DNA of 64,000 bases from M3007 sp041741155 (lineage in GTDB: Bacteria > Bacteroidota > Bacteroidia > Chitinophagales > Saprospiraceae), in assembly GCA_041741155.1 (NCBI GenBank), contig JBGSKO010000120.1:21158-85157 (forward strand), written 5' to 3'. Positions within the stretch are counted from its first letter, which is position 1, and every line of letters begins with the position of its first letter. The notes under the pieces are model-generated. The model had not been told where the DNA came from and made no database searches. It saw only the letters and a list, made by a program, of their open reading frames with translations. Both the position numbers and the translations under genes were made by a program. Shown here one piece after another: positions 44,610 to 52,768 of the stretch.

Positions 44610-46988
44610 TCACTCGTTTCGCAAACTGTCCACCGGGTTCGTCAATGCCGCCCGGATACTCTGCACACTCACTGTAGCAAACGCCACCGCTACGGCAGCG
44701 GCGCCGGCCAGGGCAAACATCCACCAGGTAATGTCAATGCGGTAGGCGTAGTTTTGCAGCCATTTTTCCATAAAATACCAGGCAACAGGCGACGCGATGA
44801 GCAGCGCTAGCAGCACGAGTTTCAAAAAATCTTTGGAAAGCAATCCTACCACCGAGGCCACCGACGCGCCAAGAATTTTTCGGATACCGATTTCTTTGGT
44901 GCGTTGTGCGGTGGACAAAACGGTCAGGCCAAACAGCCCGAGGCAGGATATGAGCGTGGCCAAGCCCGAAAGTAACTGGAACAAACCCGCGTGGCGTTGT
45001 TCTGTTTCGTACATCTTGTTGAAAGCGTCGTCCATAAACTGGTACTCAAACGGAAGCTCCGGGCAATGCGTGGCCCACGCTTCACGCGCCACCGCAAGCA
45101 CTCCCGCTATCCGCCCTGCCGCAACTTTGACGATCACGTTGCTGTTGGAGCCCGGGGTAACAACCAGTACCAGCGGCCCGATTTTTTGCCGCAGGTTTTG
45201 AAAATGAAAATCCCGAACGACGCCGATCACCTGTCCCTCCCGGCCGTGAATCTCAAATTTTTGCCCGACCACCGGCTCGCGCAGTTGAAAAAGCCGCACC
45301 GCAGCCGCATTCAGCACCACATTATTTTCGTCCATCTGGTTGTCGGGTAAAAACCAGCGCCCGTCAGCCAAATGCAGGTTCAGGAGTTTTCTGAAATCTG
45401 CGTCTACCGACATCAGGGACACTGTTGGAACAAAATCATCCGGCCTGCCCTCCCATTCCACCGAGCCGCTGTGGGTATTTTTAATATCGAGAATAGATGC
45501 GTTCGACACGGTTGTACCGATTACACCCGGTGTCGCCTGGAGTGTTTGCCGAAGGGTTTGTATGTTGTTGGCGCGTCGTTCGCTATAGGGGAGCGTCAAC
45601 TCGAATACATGCGACCTGTCGTACCCAAGGTCTTTTTTACGAATGAAATCCTGCTGCTGCACCAGAACAAGTGTACCGATGACCAGCGCCACTGCAATCG
45701 CAAACTGCGTCACCACGAGACTCTTGCGGAACGCCGTGTTTTTGATTTTGAATAAATTTTGTCCGCGCAGGAAACTGCCTGGCGAAAACCCGGCCAGGAA
45801 GAATGCCGGATACACTCCGGCCAGCAGCAGCGCAACCAGGAACGTACCTCCTGCCACCGTCCAGACGGCCGGGTTGGAGGGATCCAGTTTCAAACGCGTA
45901 TCGGCAAACCGGTTGAACAAGGGCAGGGTTGCCTGCACCACGACCAGTGCAGCGACGAGCGCGCTGAACGCCGTGACAACACTTTCGGCAAACAACAACT
46001 GGAAAACCTGTGTCTCGTTGGCCCCAACAATTTTTCGTATGCCCACCTCCCGGGTACGCGTGCCCGCTTGCGCCGTGGTGAGGCTCACGTAGTTCACGCA
46101 GGCTAAAAACAGCACGATAAAACCAATGAGCGCAAAGGTGTTGGTGGCATCACGGTTACCGGTACGCCAGGTGTTTCCGTTTCTTGTTTCATCAAAATGC
46201 AACTCGGCAAGTGGTTGCACCGAAAGGCGCAAGTTGTTATCCTCCTTGTATTGGTTCGCCAGGGTACTCAGTTTTTTCCCGAGCGCAGCGCAATCGGCGC
46301 CGGGACGCAGCTCGACGAAGGTGGTAAAATTAAAATTGTTCCAATTGTTGTTGTTCCGGCTCAACGGGTCGGCTAAGTATGCGCGCAGCGGGAGTAATAA
46401 TTCGTAGGTGAAGCCCGAGTTTGCCGGGTGGTTTTCGATTACGGCCTGGACGACTATTTCGGTCGAATCCAGTTGGAATACTTCCCCGGTCACATCCAGT
46501 CGGCCAAACAGTTTTTCTGCAAGATCCCGGGTCAGAATCGCGCTGTTGATTTTTCCCTGAAAACCGGCGGCTGATCCGCTCAAAAACCGGTGATCGAACA
46601 AGTTGAACCAGTCGTCGCTCACGTGGGCACACGCCTTGGTGTGCAACATGGTCGCGTTGTGTTTCAGGGGGAGCGCTCTCCAGGGATTTTCAAACAGCAA
46701 CGCTGCGCGTACGACTTCGGGCACCTCGTTTTTCAGCACATCCAGCAGGGGTAGTGGTGTGCTGCTCCAGTACCAGGTCTCGTCTTTGCTTACCTGAATG
46801 TCGGTATTGATCCGGTACAGCTGGTCGGCATGCCGGTGGTAGCGGTCGAAACTGTATTCGTTTTGCGCCCAAAGGAAGGCAAAAATTGCCGTTGCCATGC
46901 CGAGGCCCAGCCCGATGATGTTGATACCGGTGAAGAGGCGTCGGCGCAACAGGGCGCGAATAGCGATTTTTATGCTGTTTTGGATCAT
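44610..46988 (-). CDS. FtsX-type ABC transporter permease (MacB-like), copy 2
   Basis: 792 aa from the ATG at 46988, which starts IQNSIKIAIRALLRRR as in copy 1; the longer frame to 47048 is rejected. Same architecture as copy 1: N-terminal TM, MacB core (~50-240), central TM trio with VGIRKIVGANETQV, C-terminal TM trio with IGIRKILGASVASV and final NPVDSLRNE. The two permeases are paralogues and may form a heterodimer with the shared ATPase. Unlinked ~800-aa permeases of this family are common, so homodimers are also possible. Confidence 0.92.
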   Translation of the reverse strand: MIQNSIKIAIRALLRRRLFTGINIIGLGLGMATAIFAFLWAQNEYSFDRYHRHADQLYRINTDIQVSKDETWYWSSTPLPLLDVLKNEVPEVVRAALLFENPWRALPLKHNATMLHTKACAHVSDDWFNLFDHRFLSGSAAGFQGKINSAILTRDLAEKLFGRLDVTGEVFQLDSTEIVVQAVIENHPANSGFTYELLLPLRAYLADPLSRNNNNWNNFNFTTFVELRPGADCAALGKKLSTLANQYKEDNNLRLSVQPLAELHFDETRNGNTWRTGNRDATNTFALIGFIVLFLACVNYVSLTTAQAGTRTREVGIRKIVGANETQVFQLLFAESVVTAFSALVAALVVVQATLPLFNRFADTRLKLDPSNPAVWTVAGGTFLVALLLAGVYPAFFLAGFSPGSFLRGQNLFKIKNTAFRKSLVVTQFAIAVALVIGTLVLVQQQDFIRKKDLGYDRSHVFELTLPYSERRANNIQTLRQTLQATPGVIGTTVSNASILDIKNTHSGSVEWEGRPDDFVPTVSLMSVDADFRKLLNLHLADGRWFLPDNQMDENNVVLNAAAVRLFQLREPVVGQKFEIHGREGQVIGVVRDFHFQNLRQKIGPLVLVVTPGSNSNVIVKVAAGRIAGVLAVAREAWATHCPELPFEYQFMDDAFNKMYETEQRHAGLFQLLSGLATLISCLGLFGLTVLSTAQRTKEIGIRKILGASVASVVGLLSKDFLKLVLLALLIASPVAWYFMEKWLQNYAYRIDITWWMFALAGAAAVAVAFATVSVQSIRAALTNPVDSLRNE

Positions 46989-47044
46989 AGCCTGAATTGT
47001 TTTGTTGAACCGTCCGGTCTTCCCCCACAAACCCGTTGCGCAAC

Positions 47045-47110
47045 GCAATCAGCACCGGCAGCTCGTCAATCAGGTGGTAGGCCTGGAGCACAAAACGGAT
47101 AGGTGATTCA
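47045..47110 (-). pseudogene. Possible fragment of an ABC ATPase (Q-loop region)
   Basis: Between the ATPase stop and permease 2, the minus strand reads RFVLQAYHLIDELPVLIAL, resembling the Q-loop of the neighbouring ATPase (GFVFQSFNLIDELTVYENI). At DNA level 47058-47097 is clearly similar to 47518-47557, including an identical GCTCGTCAATCAGGT. No start, Walker A or Walker B is present. It may be the leftover of a duplication or recombination. Confidence 0.3.
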
Positions 47111-47125
47111 TGGTTGGCAGGTTCT

Positions 47126-47812
47126 TTACAAATACTGGCGCACCACGTTTTCCGTCACCACCTGCCCGTCGAGCATACGGATGATGCGGTTTCCGAATTC
47201 GGCGCAGTATTGCGAGTGCGTTACCATCAGGATGGTGGTTCCGGCGGCATTGAGGTCGGCGAGGATTTTCATGACCTCATCGCCGTTGGCGCTGTCGAGG
47301 TTTCCGGTAGGCTCGTCGGCGAGGATGAGTTTGGGTTTGTTCACTACGGCGCGGGCCACGGCCACCCGCTGCTGCTGGCCGCCGGAGAGTTGCTGGGGAA
47401 AGTGGTTGCGGCGGTGCATGATATTCATGCCCTCCAGCAGTTCTTCCACACGTTGTTTGCGCTGGGCGGCGGGCACATTGGTGTAGATCATGGGCAGCTC
47501 GATGTTTTCGTACACCGTCAGCTCGTCAATCAGGTTAAAACTCTGGAATACAAAGCCGAGGTTGTGCTTGCGCACGTTTGCGCGTTTGCGCTCCGACAGG
47601 CCGCCCACTTCCGCTCCGTTGAAATGGTAGGTTCCACCGGAAGGGCTGTCTATCATGCCCAACACATTGAGCAGCGTAGATTTTCCGCAGCCCGAAGGCC
47701 CCATGACCGAGACAAATTCGCCTTCCGCAATGTCGAGGTTCACTTCGTTGAGCGCCATGGTCTCGACTTCGTCGGTTCGATAGATTTTTACAAGTTTAGT
47801 GGTCCGAATCAT
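47126..47812 (-). CDS. ABC transporter ATP-binding protein (MacB/LolD-like)
   Basis: 228 aa with all nucleotide-binding motifs: Walker A GPSGCGKST (38-46), Q-loop FVFQSFN, signature LSGGQQQRVAVARA, Walker B LILADEP, switch His in VTHSQY. It belongs to the MacB/LolD/FtsE branch that pairs with FtsX-type permeases and mechanically drives export at the inner-membrane face. Stand-alone ATPase (not fused to a permease). Its leader is a G-poor CTCATCA repeat. A 137-bp gap containing a possible ATPase remnant separates it from permease 2. Confidence 0.95.
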   Translation of the reverse strand: MIRTTKLVKIYRTDEVETMALNEVNLDIAEGEFVSVMGPSGCGKSTLLNVLGMIDSPSGGTYHFNGAEVGGLSERKRANVRKHNLGFVFQSFNLIDELTVYENIELPMIYTNVPAAQRKQRVEELLEGMNIMHRRNHFPQQLSGGQQQRVAVARAVVNKPKLILADEPTGNLDSANGDEVMKILADLNAAGTTILMVTHSQYCAEFGNRIIRMLDGQVVTENVVRQYL

Positions 47813-47819
47813 CTTTTTT

Positions 47820-47855
47820 GAGTGATGAGCGATGATGAGTGATGAGCGATGAGTT
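47820..47855. repeat. GTGATGAGCGATGA tandem repeat in the ABC ATPase leader
   Basis: Repeats of GAGTGATGAGCGAT; on the coding (minus) strand they read CTCATCACTCATCATCG, almost free of G, ending 7 nt before the ATPase ATG. Confidence 0.6.
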
Positions 47856-47910
47856 GTTTTTGTTTTTCAAAAGCTATTTTTGAGCGGTTACCCCGCGATT
47901 ATCCGTCGGC

Positions 47911-48107
47911 AGACTTTCCAGGTTTTTTACCGCCGAGCGTCGGCTGCGCATATTTTGTGTCTGCTTCGTTTGTCATCCCGAAGGGAACTGTCCGCTCTAC
48001 AGGCGGCACGCTCCGTAGATTCTTCCGTAGAGCGGACAGTTCCCTTCGGGATGACAAACGCTGGATATGCGCAGCGGGGGATCGGCGGTATTAAACCTGG
48101 AAAGTCT
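47911..48107. repeat. 197-bp composite palindrome: family A repeat split by a 34-bp perfect inverted repeat
   Basis: The outermost arms are the two halves of a family A repeat (47911-47926; 48091-48107). Inside, a second pair of arms (ACCGCCGA..GCTGCGCATAT and its complement) surrounds a perfect 34-bp inverted repeat (47967-48000 and 48027-48060, starting CGTTTGTCATCCCGAAGGGA) with a 26-nt loop. The end at 48107 overlaps the TAG stop of the adaptor gene. No ORF inside; looks like one MITE-like element nested in another. Confidence 0.88.
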
Positions 48108-49356
48108 ATTTCAACAATAACTCCTCCTTTTCCCCAAAACTGTCATACCCCGATGTGATCACGACTTCTCCCGGTTTCAGTCCGTCGAGGACTTCGTAGT
48201 AATTCGGGTTTTGGCGACCGAGGCGCACGGTGCGTTTTACGGCTTTTCCGGCGCCGGGAACCACGACGTACACCCAGTTTCCGGCAGTGTTTTGATAAAA
48301 CCCGCCGCGGGCCAGCAGGGTAGCGGCTTCTTCGGCGCTGAGTTCGAGTTTCACGGAAATGGTTTGACCGCGTTTGATCGCTTTGGGAAATTCGCCGACA
48401 AAGGCCATATCCGCCTCAAAAGCACCGCCGACGACCTGCGGATAAATTTTGGTGATCTTGAGCGTAAACGATTTTCCCGCAAACTGGAAGGTTCCTCTCT
48501 GGTCGGGAAACACCCGCGAGATGTAAAATTCATCCATGCGAACGCGGATTTTGAAGTTGCTCAGGTCGTCAATCTGGGCAATTTGCGCCCCCCGGCTGAT
48601 GGATTCGCCCAGTTCAATAGCCAGACCGGAAAGCTGGCCTTCGATGGGCGCCTTGACGGTCAGGTTGTCGAGGCTCATCCGCGCGATTTCGAGGTTGCGC
48701 TGCATCAGGTCCAGAGAATTTTTCATTTGCCGCTCCTGGATCAGCCCCGAGAGGCTATCTTTTTCGATGGTTTTTTCGAGGAGCACCCTTCGGCGCAGGA
48801 GGTTGGCATGTTCGTCTTCCATTTCCTCCACATCCACGGGCGCCACGGCTCCGCTGCCGACGAGCACGCGGTTGCGTTTGATACGTTTGGCGATCAGGCC
48901 GATGTTGTATTCGATGTTGAGCATGGTTTCCCGAAGGGCAAGCCCTTGCTGTTCGCGCAACAGATTCATGTTCTGAATCTGGTTGATCTGGTTGACGATG
49001 CTGGCCTCCTGCGACAGGTAATTCAGTTGCAGGTCGGGATTGCTGAGGCGCAGGATCGTTTGGCCGGCGTTCAGCATGGTACCGTCTTCTACGAATTTTT
49101 CCTCCACTTTGCCGCCTTCGTTGGCGGCGATCACGACGGAGCGAATGGGCAGCACCACGCCGGTGACCGGGATGAATTCCTGGAAATTGGCGTGCCGAAC
49201 GGTGTCCAGGAGCAGGCGTTCCTGCTCCACGTTGAGTTTGGACACGCCCGCGTCCCGGTATAGGGCCTGGCCGAAATATGCCACCACTGCGAGGGCGGCG
49301 ATTGCGAGGGCGATACGTTGCCAGGTGAACCGTTTCTTTTCTATTTTTCTGTCCAT
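48106..49356 (-). CDS. HlyD-family efflux adaptor (MacA-like membrane fusion protein)
   Basis: 416 aa: short cytoplasmic N terminus, one TM (~13-30, IALAIAALAVVAYFG), lipoyl-like half motif near 75-105 (ANEGGKVEEKFVEDGTMLNA), a long coiled-coil hairpin (~115-235, rich in Leu/Gln/Glu), second lipoyl half (VKAPIEGQLSGLAIELGESI) and a beta-barrel region. It bridges the inner-membrane ABC permeases and an outer-membrane channel in the periplasm; no TolC-like gene is in the window. First gene of the efflux operon and divergent from the sigma-54 regulator (241 bp). Its stop codon is part of the repeat that follows. Confidence 0.93.
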   Translation of the reverse strand: MDRKIEKKRFTWQRIALAIAALAVVAYFGQALYRDAGVSKLNVEQERLLLDTVRHANFQEFIPVTGVVLPIRSVVIAANEGGKVEEKFVEDGTMLNAGQTILRLSNPDLQLNYLSQEASIVNQINQIQNMNLLREQQGLALRETMLNIEYNIGLIAKRIKRNRVLVGSGAVAPVDVEEMEDEHANLLRRRVLLEKTIEKDSLSGLIQERQMKNSLDLMQRNLEIARMSLDNLTVKAPIEGQLSGLAIELGESISRGAQIAQIDDLSNFKIRVRMDEFYISRVFPDQRGTFQFAGKSFTLKITKIYPQVVGGAFEADMAFVGEFPKAIKRGQTISVKLELSAEEAATLLARGGFYQNTAGNWVYVVVPGAGKAVKRTVRLGRQNPNYYEVLDGLKPGEVVITSGYDSFGEKEELLLK

Positions 49357-49483
49357 GTCGAAGTCGAAATAGATTTCCCGGGTGTAAAAAACCAGGAAAG
49401 TCTGATACTTGAAATACGCATACTATGCCAAATTTCTAAAAAATTGAAAACCAGTTTTTTATAAAAAAATACCATTCAAAAAC

Positions 49484-49499
49484 TGTTCGATTTCGAACA
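49484..49499. promoter_or_regulatory. 16-bp palindrome, candidate operator
   Basis: TGTTCGA-TT-TCGAACA is a perfect dyad in the 241-bp region between the divergent efflux operon and the sigma-54 regulator. Its size and symmetry fit a dimeric regulator site; the adjacent NtrC-type regulator is the obvious candidate. No sigma-54 -24/-12 promoter with correct spacing was found nearby. Confidence 0.4.
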
Positions 49500-49543
49500 C
49501 TACTGTCCGCTTTTGCGAACGCTCTTCCTACATTCGCCCCGCT

Positions 49544-49588
49544 AACCTTCCAACCAGCAAGCCTCCAACCAGCAACCTTCCAACCAGA
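49544..49588. repeat. Three 15-bp repeats (AACCTTCCAACCAGC) in the regulator leader
   Basis: Units at 49544, 49559 and 49574, exact 15-bp period, two or three differences between units, ending 9 nt before the ATG of the sigma-54 response regulator. C/A-rich with one G per unit. Confidence 0.75.
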
Positions 49589-49597
49589 TTCGTTTGT

Positions 49598-50983
49598 ATG
49601 AAAAAACAAGGAGTCATCCTGATTGTGGACGACGACGAGGATATCAACCTCGCGCTGAGTATGCTTTTGCGGCCGCAATACAAATCCGTTTTTACGGAAA
49701 CCAACCCCTACCACCTTCCCCGGCTGCTCGACCAGTACGAGCCGGATGTAGTGCTGCTCGATATGAATTTCAGCAAAGGCCGTTCCGACGGGCAGGAGGG
49801 GCTGACCTGGCTGCGCAAAATAAAAGAATTGCGACCGGCGGTGCAGGTTGTAGTGGTCACGGCTTACAGCGATGTATCGCGGGCCGTGGAGGCGGTGAAG
49901 GCGGGCGCCACGGATTTTTTGGAAAAACCGTGGCGCAACGAAAAACTCCTGGCCACCGTCCACGCTGTTTTTGAACTTTCCCAAACCCAAACCCGCCTTG
50001 CCGAAGCCCGCACCGTACAATCGGCTATGAGCGCTGTGCTGGACCAGCCTTTCAGCGATATCATCGGGCGCTCGGCGCCGATGCTGGCCGTGCTGAAAAC
50101 CGTTGAAAAAGTGGCTGCCACCGACGCCAATGTGCTCCTCCTGGGCGAAAATGGTGTAGGAAAAGAAGTGATTGCGCGGGCGATTCATCGGAAATCGGAG
50201 CGGGCACAACCGGTATTTATTCCGGTGGACATGGGCGCCGTGCCTGAATCGCTGTTCGAGAGCGAGCTGTTTGGCCACCGCAAAGGCGCATTCACCGGCG
50301 CGGTGGAGGACCGGGCCGGGCGTTTTCAATTAGCCAATGGCGGTACGCTTTTTCTGGATGAAATTGGCAATATCCCGGTCGCCATGCAGTCCAAACTGCT
50401 GCAAGTCCTGCAAACACACACCGTCACGCCCGTGGGCAGCGACCGCAGCGTGCAGGTGGATATTCGGATTATCTGTGCCACCAACCAGCCCTTGCGCGAG
50501 ATGATTGCGCAGGGAAAATTCCGCGAGGACCTGCTCTACCGCATCAATACTGTGGAAATTCACATCCCGCCCCTGCGCACACGCGGCGAAGATATTGACC
50601 TGCTGACAGACCATTTTTTGCAGCAGTACGCCCGCAAATACCGCAAGGACGGGCTGACCATTCACCCTGACGCGCGGGCCAAACTGCGCCGGTACGCCTG
50701 GCCGGGCAATGTGCGCGAACTCCAGCACATCATCGAGCGGGCGGTTATTCTCTGCGAGGGAAACCTGCTCCAGCCTGCCGATTTTCACCTGTCGGATGCC
50801 CTGCTCACGCCTCGTCAGACGCCCCAAACCCTCAACCTTTTCGACCATGAAAAAAAACTGATCGCCGAAGCACTGGAGCGCTACCAGGGGAATATTTCCA
50901 AAGCCGCTGAAGCCCTCGGCCTGACCAGGGCGGCGCTGTACAGGCGGATGGAAAAGCACGGAATCGCACCATTGTTGGATTGA
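49598..50983 (+). CDS. Sigma-54-dependent response regulator (NtrC family)
   Basis: 461 aa. Receiver domain (~5-125) with acidic pocket DDDED and phospho-acceptor Asp55 (VVLLDMNF), K of FLEKPW; central AAA+ sigma-54 interaction domain (~150-375) with Walker A GENGVGKE, the sigma-54 contact loop GAFTGA, Walker B GGTLFLDEIG; C-terminal Fis-type HTH (NISKAAEALGLTRAALYRRM). It activates sigma-54 promoters when phosphorylated, presumably by the kinase encoded next. Divergent to the efflux operon, which it may control. Its TGA stop is formed by the first unit of the GATTGATTC array. Confidence 0.95.
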   Translation: MKKQGVILIVDDDEDINLALSMLLRPQYKSVFTETNPYHLPRLLDQYEPDVVLLDMNFSKGRSDGQEGLTWLRKIKELRPAVQVVVVTAYSDVSRAVEAVKAGATDFLEKPWRNEKLLATVHAVFELSQTQTRLAEARTVQSAMSAVLDQPFSDIIGRSAPMLAVLKTVEKVAATDANVLLLGENGVGKEVIARAIHRKSERAQPVFIPVDMGAVPESLFESELFGHRKGAFTGAVEDRAGRFQLANGGTLFLDEIGNIPVAMQSKLLQVLQTHTVTPVGSDRSVQVDIRIICATNQPLREMIAQGKFREDLLYRINTVEIHIPPLRTRGEDIDLLTDHFLQQYARKYRKDGLTIHPDARAKLRRYAWPGNVRELQHIIERAVILCEGNLLQPADFHLSDALLTPRQTPQTLNLFDHEKKLIAEALERYQGNISKAAEALGLTRAALYRRMEKHGIAPLLD

Positions 50984-51206
50984 TTCGATTGGTTCGATTG
51001 GGCCGATTGTGATTGATTCGATTGTTTCGATTAAGCCGATTGATTCGATTGGGCCGATTGTGATTGATTCGATTGGTTCGATTAAGCCGATTGATTCGAT
51101 TAGGCCGATTGTGATTGATTCGATTGGTTCGATTGTTTCGATTGATTCGATTAGGCCGATTGTGATTGATTCGATTGGTTCGATTAAGCCGATTGATTCG
51201 ATTAGG
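50978..51206. repeat. GATTGATTC-type array with 51-bp higher-order units
   Basis: 9-bp units (GATTGATTC, GATTGGTTC, GATTGTTTC, GATTAAGCC, GATTAGGCC) arranged in a higher-order 51-bp repeat whose copies start at 51003, 51054, 51105 and 51156. Because 51 is a multiple of 3, the plus-strand frame from 51009 encodes a 17-residue repeat, PIVIDSIGSIKPIDSIR. The array begins inside the stop codon of the response regulator. Confidence 0.92.
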
Positions 51207-51217
51207 CCGAACGTGAT

Positions 51218-51365
51218 GAATCGAATCAATCGAATCAATCGAAACAATCGAATCAATCGAACCAATCGAACCAATCGAACCAATCGAACCAATCGAACCA
51301 ATCGAACCAATCGAACCAATCGAACCAATCGAATCAATCGAAACAATCGAATCAATCGAACCAAT
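51218..51365. repeat. GAACCAATC array (inverse orientation), about 16 units of 9 bp
   Basis: Sixteen 9-bp units GAATCAATC / GAAACAATC / GAACCAATC (the last nine-fold), the reverse complement of the preceding array, ending 6 nt before the histidine kinase ATG. The two arrays could pair into one very long imperfect hairpin. In the kinase frame the units read NRI, NRN and NRT. Confidence 0.92.
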
Positions 51366-51371
51366 TCACCC

Positions 51372-52703
51372 ATGCTCAGCACATTCAAAATACGCATAGC
51401 CCTGTACCTCGCAGCCATTCTGGTCGTACTGTTTGTCGGGGTGTACCTGTGGCAAATACAGGCGAACTACGCGCTGGCAGTTGTGTTCGGGGGCGTCCTC
51501 GTAGCCTTAATCGCAGGGTTGTATTATCTGATTATCAGCACCGATCGGAAACTGACCCATTTTTTGCTCAACATAAAATACGACGACTTCGAGGCGCACT
51601 ATTCCGCGAATTCCGGGGAAAAGGAGCAATACGAGCTGTCGTCGGCGTTCAACTTGATCACAGGTAAGTTTCGCAGTATCCGCCAGGAAAAGGAAGCGCA
51701 GCATCAGTACTTGCAGGCTATCGTGGAGCAAGTGGACACAGGGCTTATTTGTTTTGACGAGCAGGGCAAGACGATCCTGATGAACAAAGGCGCCCGGCAA
51801 TTGCTGCACAAGTCGCACTTCCCGAATCTGGAGTTTGTAAAAAAATACAACGCGGCATTGCATGCTGCTTTTCGGGAGATTGCTCCAGGTGAGCGGACCT
51901 TAGTCAAGCTGATTGTGAACAACCAGATCCTGCAATTAGCCATCCGAAAAACCGTGCTGAAAGTCCGGGAAGAGGCACTGCACCTGTATGTGCTGCAGAA
52001 TATCCATACGGAGCTGGAGCATCAGGAAGTAGAATCGTGGCAAAAACTCATTCGCATCCTTACGCATGAAATCCTGAACTCGGTAGCGCCGGTGGTGTCA
52101 TTGTCGGAAATGACCAATACGCTGCTGCAAGCGCCGGGCGCCGGCACACCAGAGCAGCAGGAAGACATTAAAAAATCCGTTCAGGCAATTCACCGTAGGA
52201 GTACCGGGTTGCTGCATTTCACCGAAACCTACCGGGAATTGACCAGGGTGCCGCAGCCGCGTTTCGAGCCAACGGACCCGGTAGCGCTTGTAGAGCGCGT
52301 ACTGCTACTGTTCGCTCAACCGATTCAGGAACAAGCTGTTCAGGTGGAAAAACATTTCCCGTCGCTTGCCATCAGTGTACCGCTCGATCCTGCTCTGATG
52401 GAGCAGGTATTGATCAATCTGATAAAAAATGCCCTGGAAGCCTTGGCGGAAACGGCGCATCCTCGGCTCACCGTTTCGGTGGCGAAAACCCCGGAGGGCG
52501 CGGTGGAAATTGCTGTGGCAGACAATGGGCCGGGCATCCCCGATGAACTGTTGGGGCAGATTTTCGTGCCGTTTTTTACCACCAAAAAGACCGGCAGCGG
52601 TATCGGTTTAAGTTTGTGCCGACAGATAGTGCACCTGCACCGGGGGAGTTTGTACGCGACGTCGCAGGGGGTGGGCGGAAGTTGTTTTACGGTGCAGATT
52701 TAA
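51372..52703 (+). CDS. NtrY-like sensor histidine kinase
   Basis: 443 aa from the ATG at 51372. Two adjacent TM segments (~6-26 IRIALYLAAILVVLFVGVYLW; ~33-55), a linker and PAS-like region (~85-180, DTGLICFDEQGKTILMNKGA), the phospho-acceptor helix RILTHEILNSVAPV, N-box INLIKNALEAL, G1 DNGPGIP, F-box FVPFFTTK, G2 GSGIGLSL. The HEILNS form is typical of NtrY-type kinases paired with NtrC-type regulators. The frame stays open upstream to 51009 through the repeat arrays, but these lack a start with membrane signal, so the Met at 51372 is preferred. Confidence 0.92.
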   Translation: MLSTFKIRIALYLAAILVVLFVGVYLWQIQANYALAVVFGGVLVALIAGLYYLIISTDRKLTHFLLNIKYDDFEAHYSANSGEKEQYELSSAFNLITGKFRSIRQEKEAQHQYLQAIVEQVDTGLICFDEQGKTILMNKGARQLLHKSHFPNLEFVKKYNAALHAAFREIAPGERTLVKLIVNNQILQLAIRKTVLKVREEALHLYVLQNIHTELEHQEVESWQKLIRILTHEILNSVAPVVSLSEMTNTLLQAPGAGTPEQQEDIKKSVQAIHRRSTGLLHFTETYRELTRVPQPRFEPTDPVALVERVLLLFAQPIQEQAVQVEKHFPSLAISVPLDPALMEQVLINLIKNALEALAETAHPRLTVSVAKTPEGAVEIAVADNGPGIPDELLGQIFVPFFTTKKTGSGIGLSLCRQIVHLHRGSLYATSQGVGGSCFTVQI

Positions 52704-52712
52704 CATGGGCAT

Positions 52713-52749
52713 AAAAAAAGAGGCCGGCGGACATGGTCCACCAGCCTCT
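52713..52749 (-). terminator. Rho-independent terminator of the PA-domain T9SS gene
   Basis: A 14-bp stem (52719-52732 with 52736-52749, two G-T wobbles) with a 3-nt loop followed on the minus strand by seven T residues. It separates the convergent kinase and T9SS genes. Confidence 0.85.
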
Positions 52750-52768
52750 GAGTTTTCACCAAAAAAAC

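Noticed and set aside
49415..49440. Sigma-54 promoter (TGGCATAGTATGC) upstream of the efflux operon
   Set aside because: The GG and GC dinucleotides are two bases too close for a -24/-12 promoter.
50978..51365. CRISPR or origin-type iteron array
   Set aside because: Continuous 9-bp units without unique spacers, no Rep or cas genes; a simple-sequence expansion fits better.
50330..51418. Minus-strand frame with (RLVRLV)n repeats over the regulator and array
   Set aside because: It is open only because the 9-bp repeats lack stops in several frames, and it overlaps the real sigma-54 regulator antisense.
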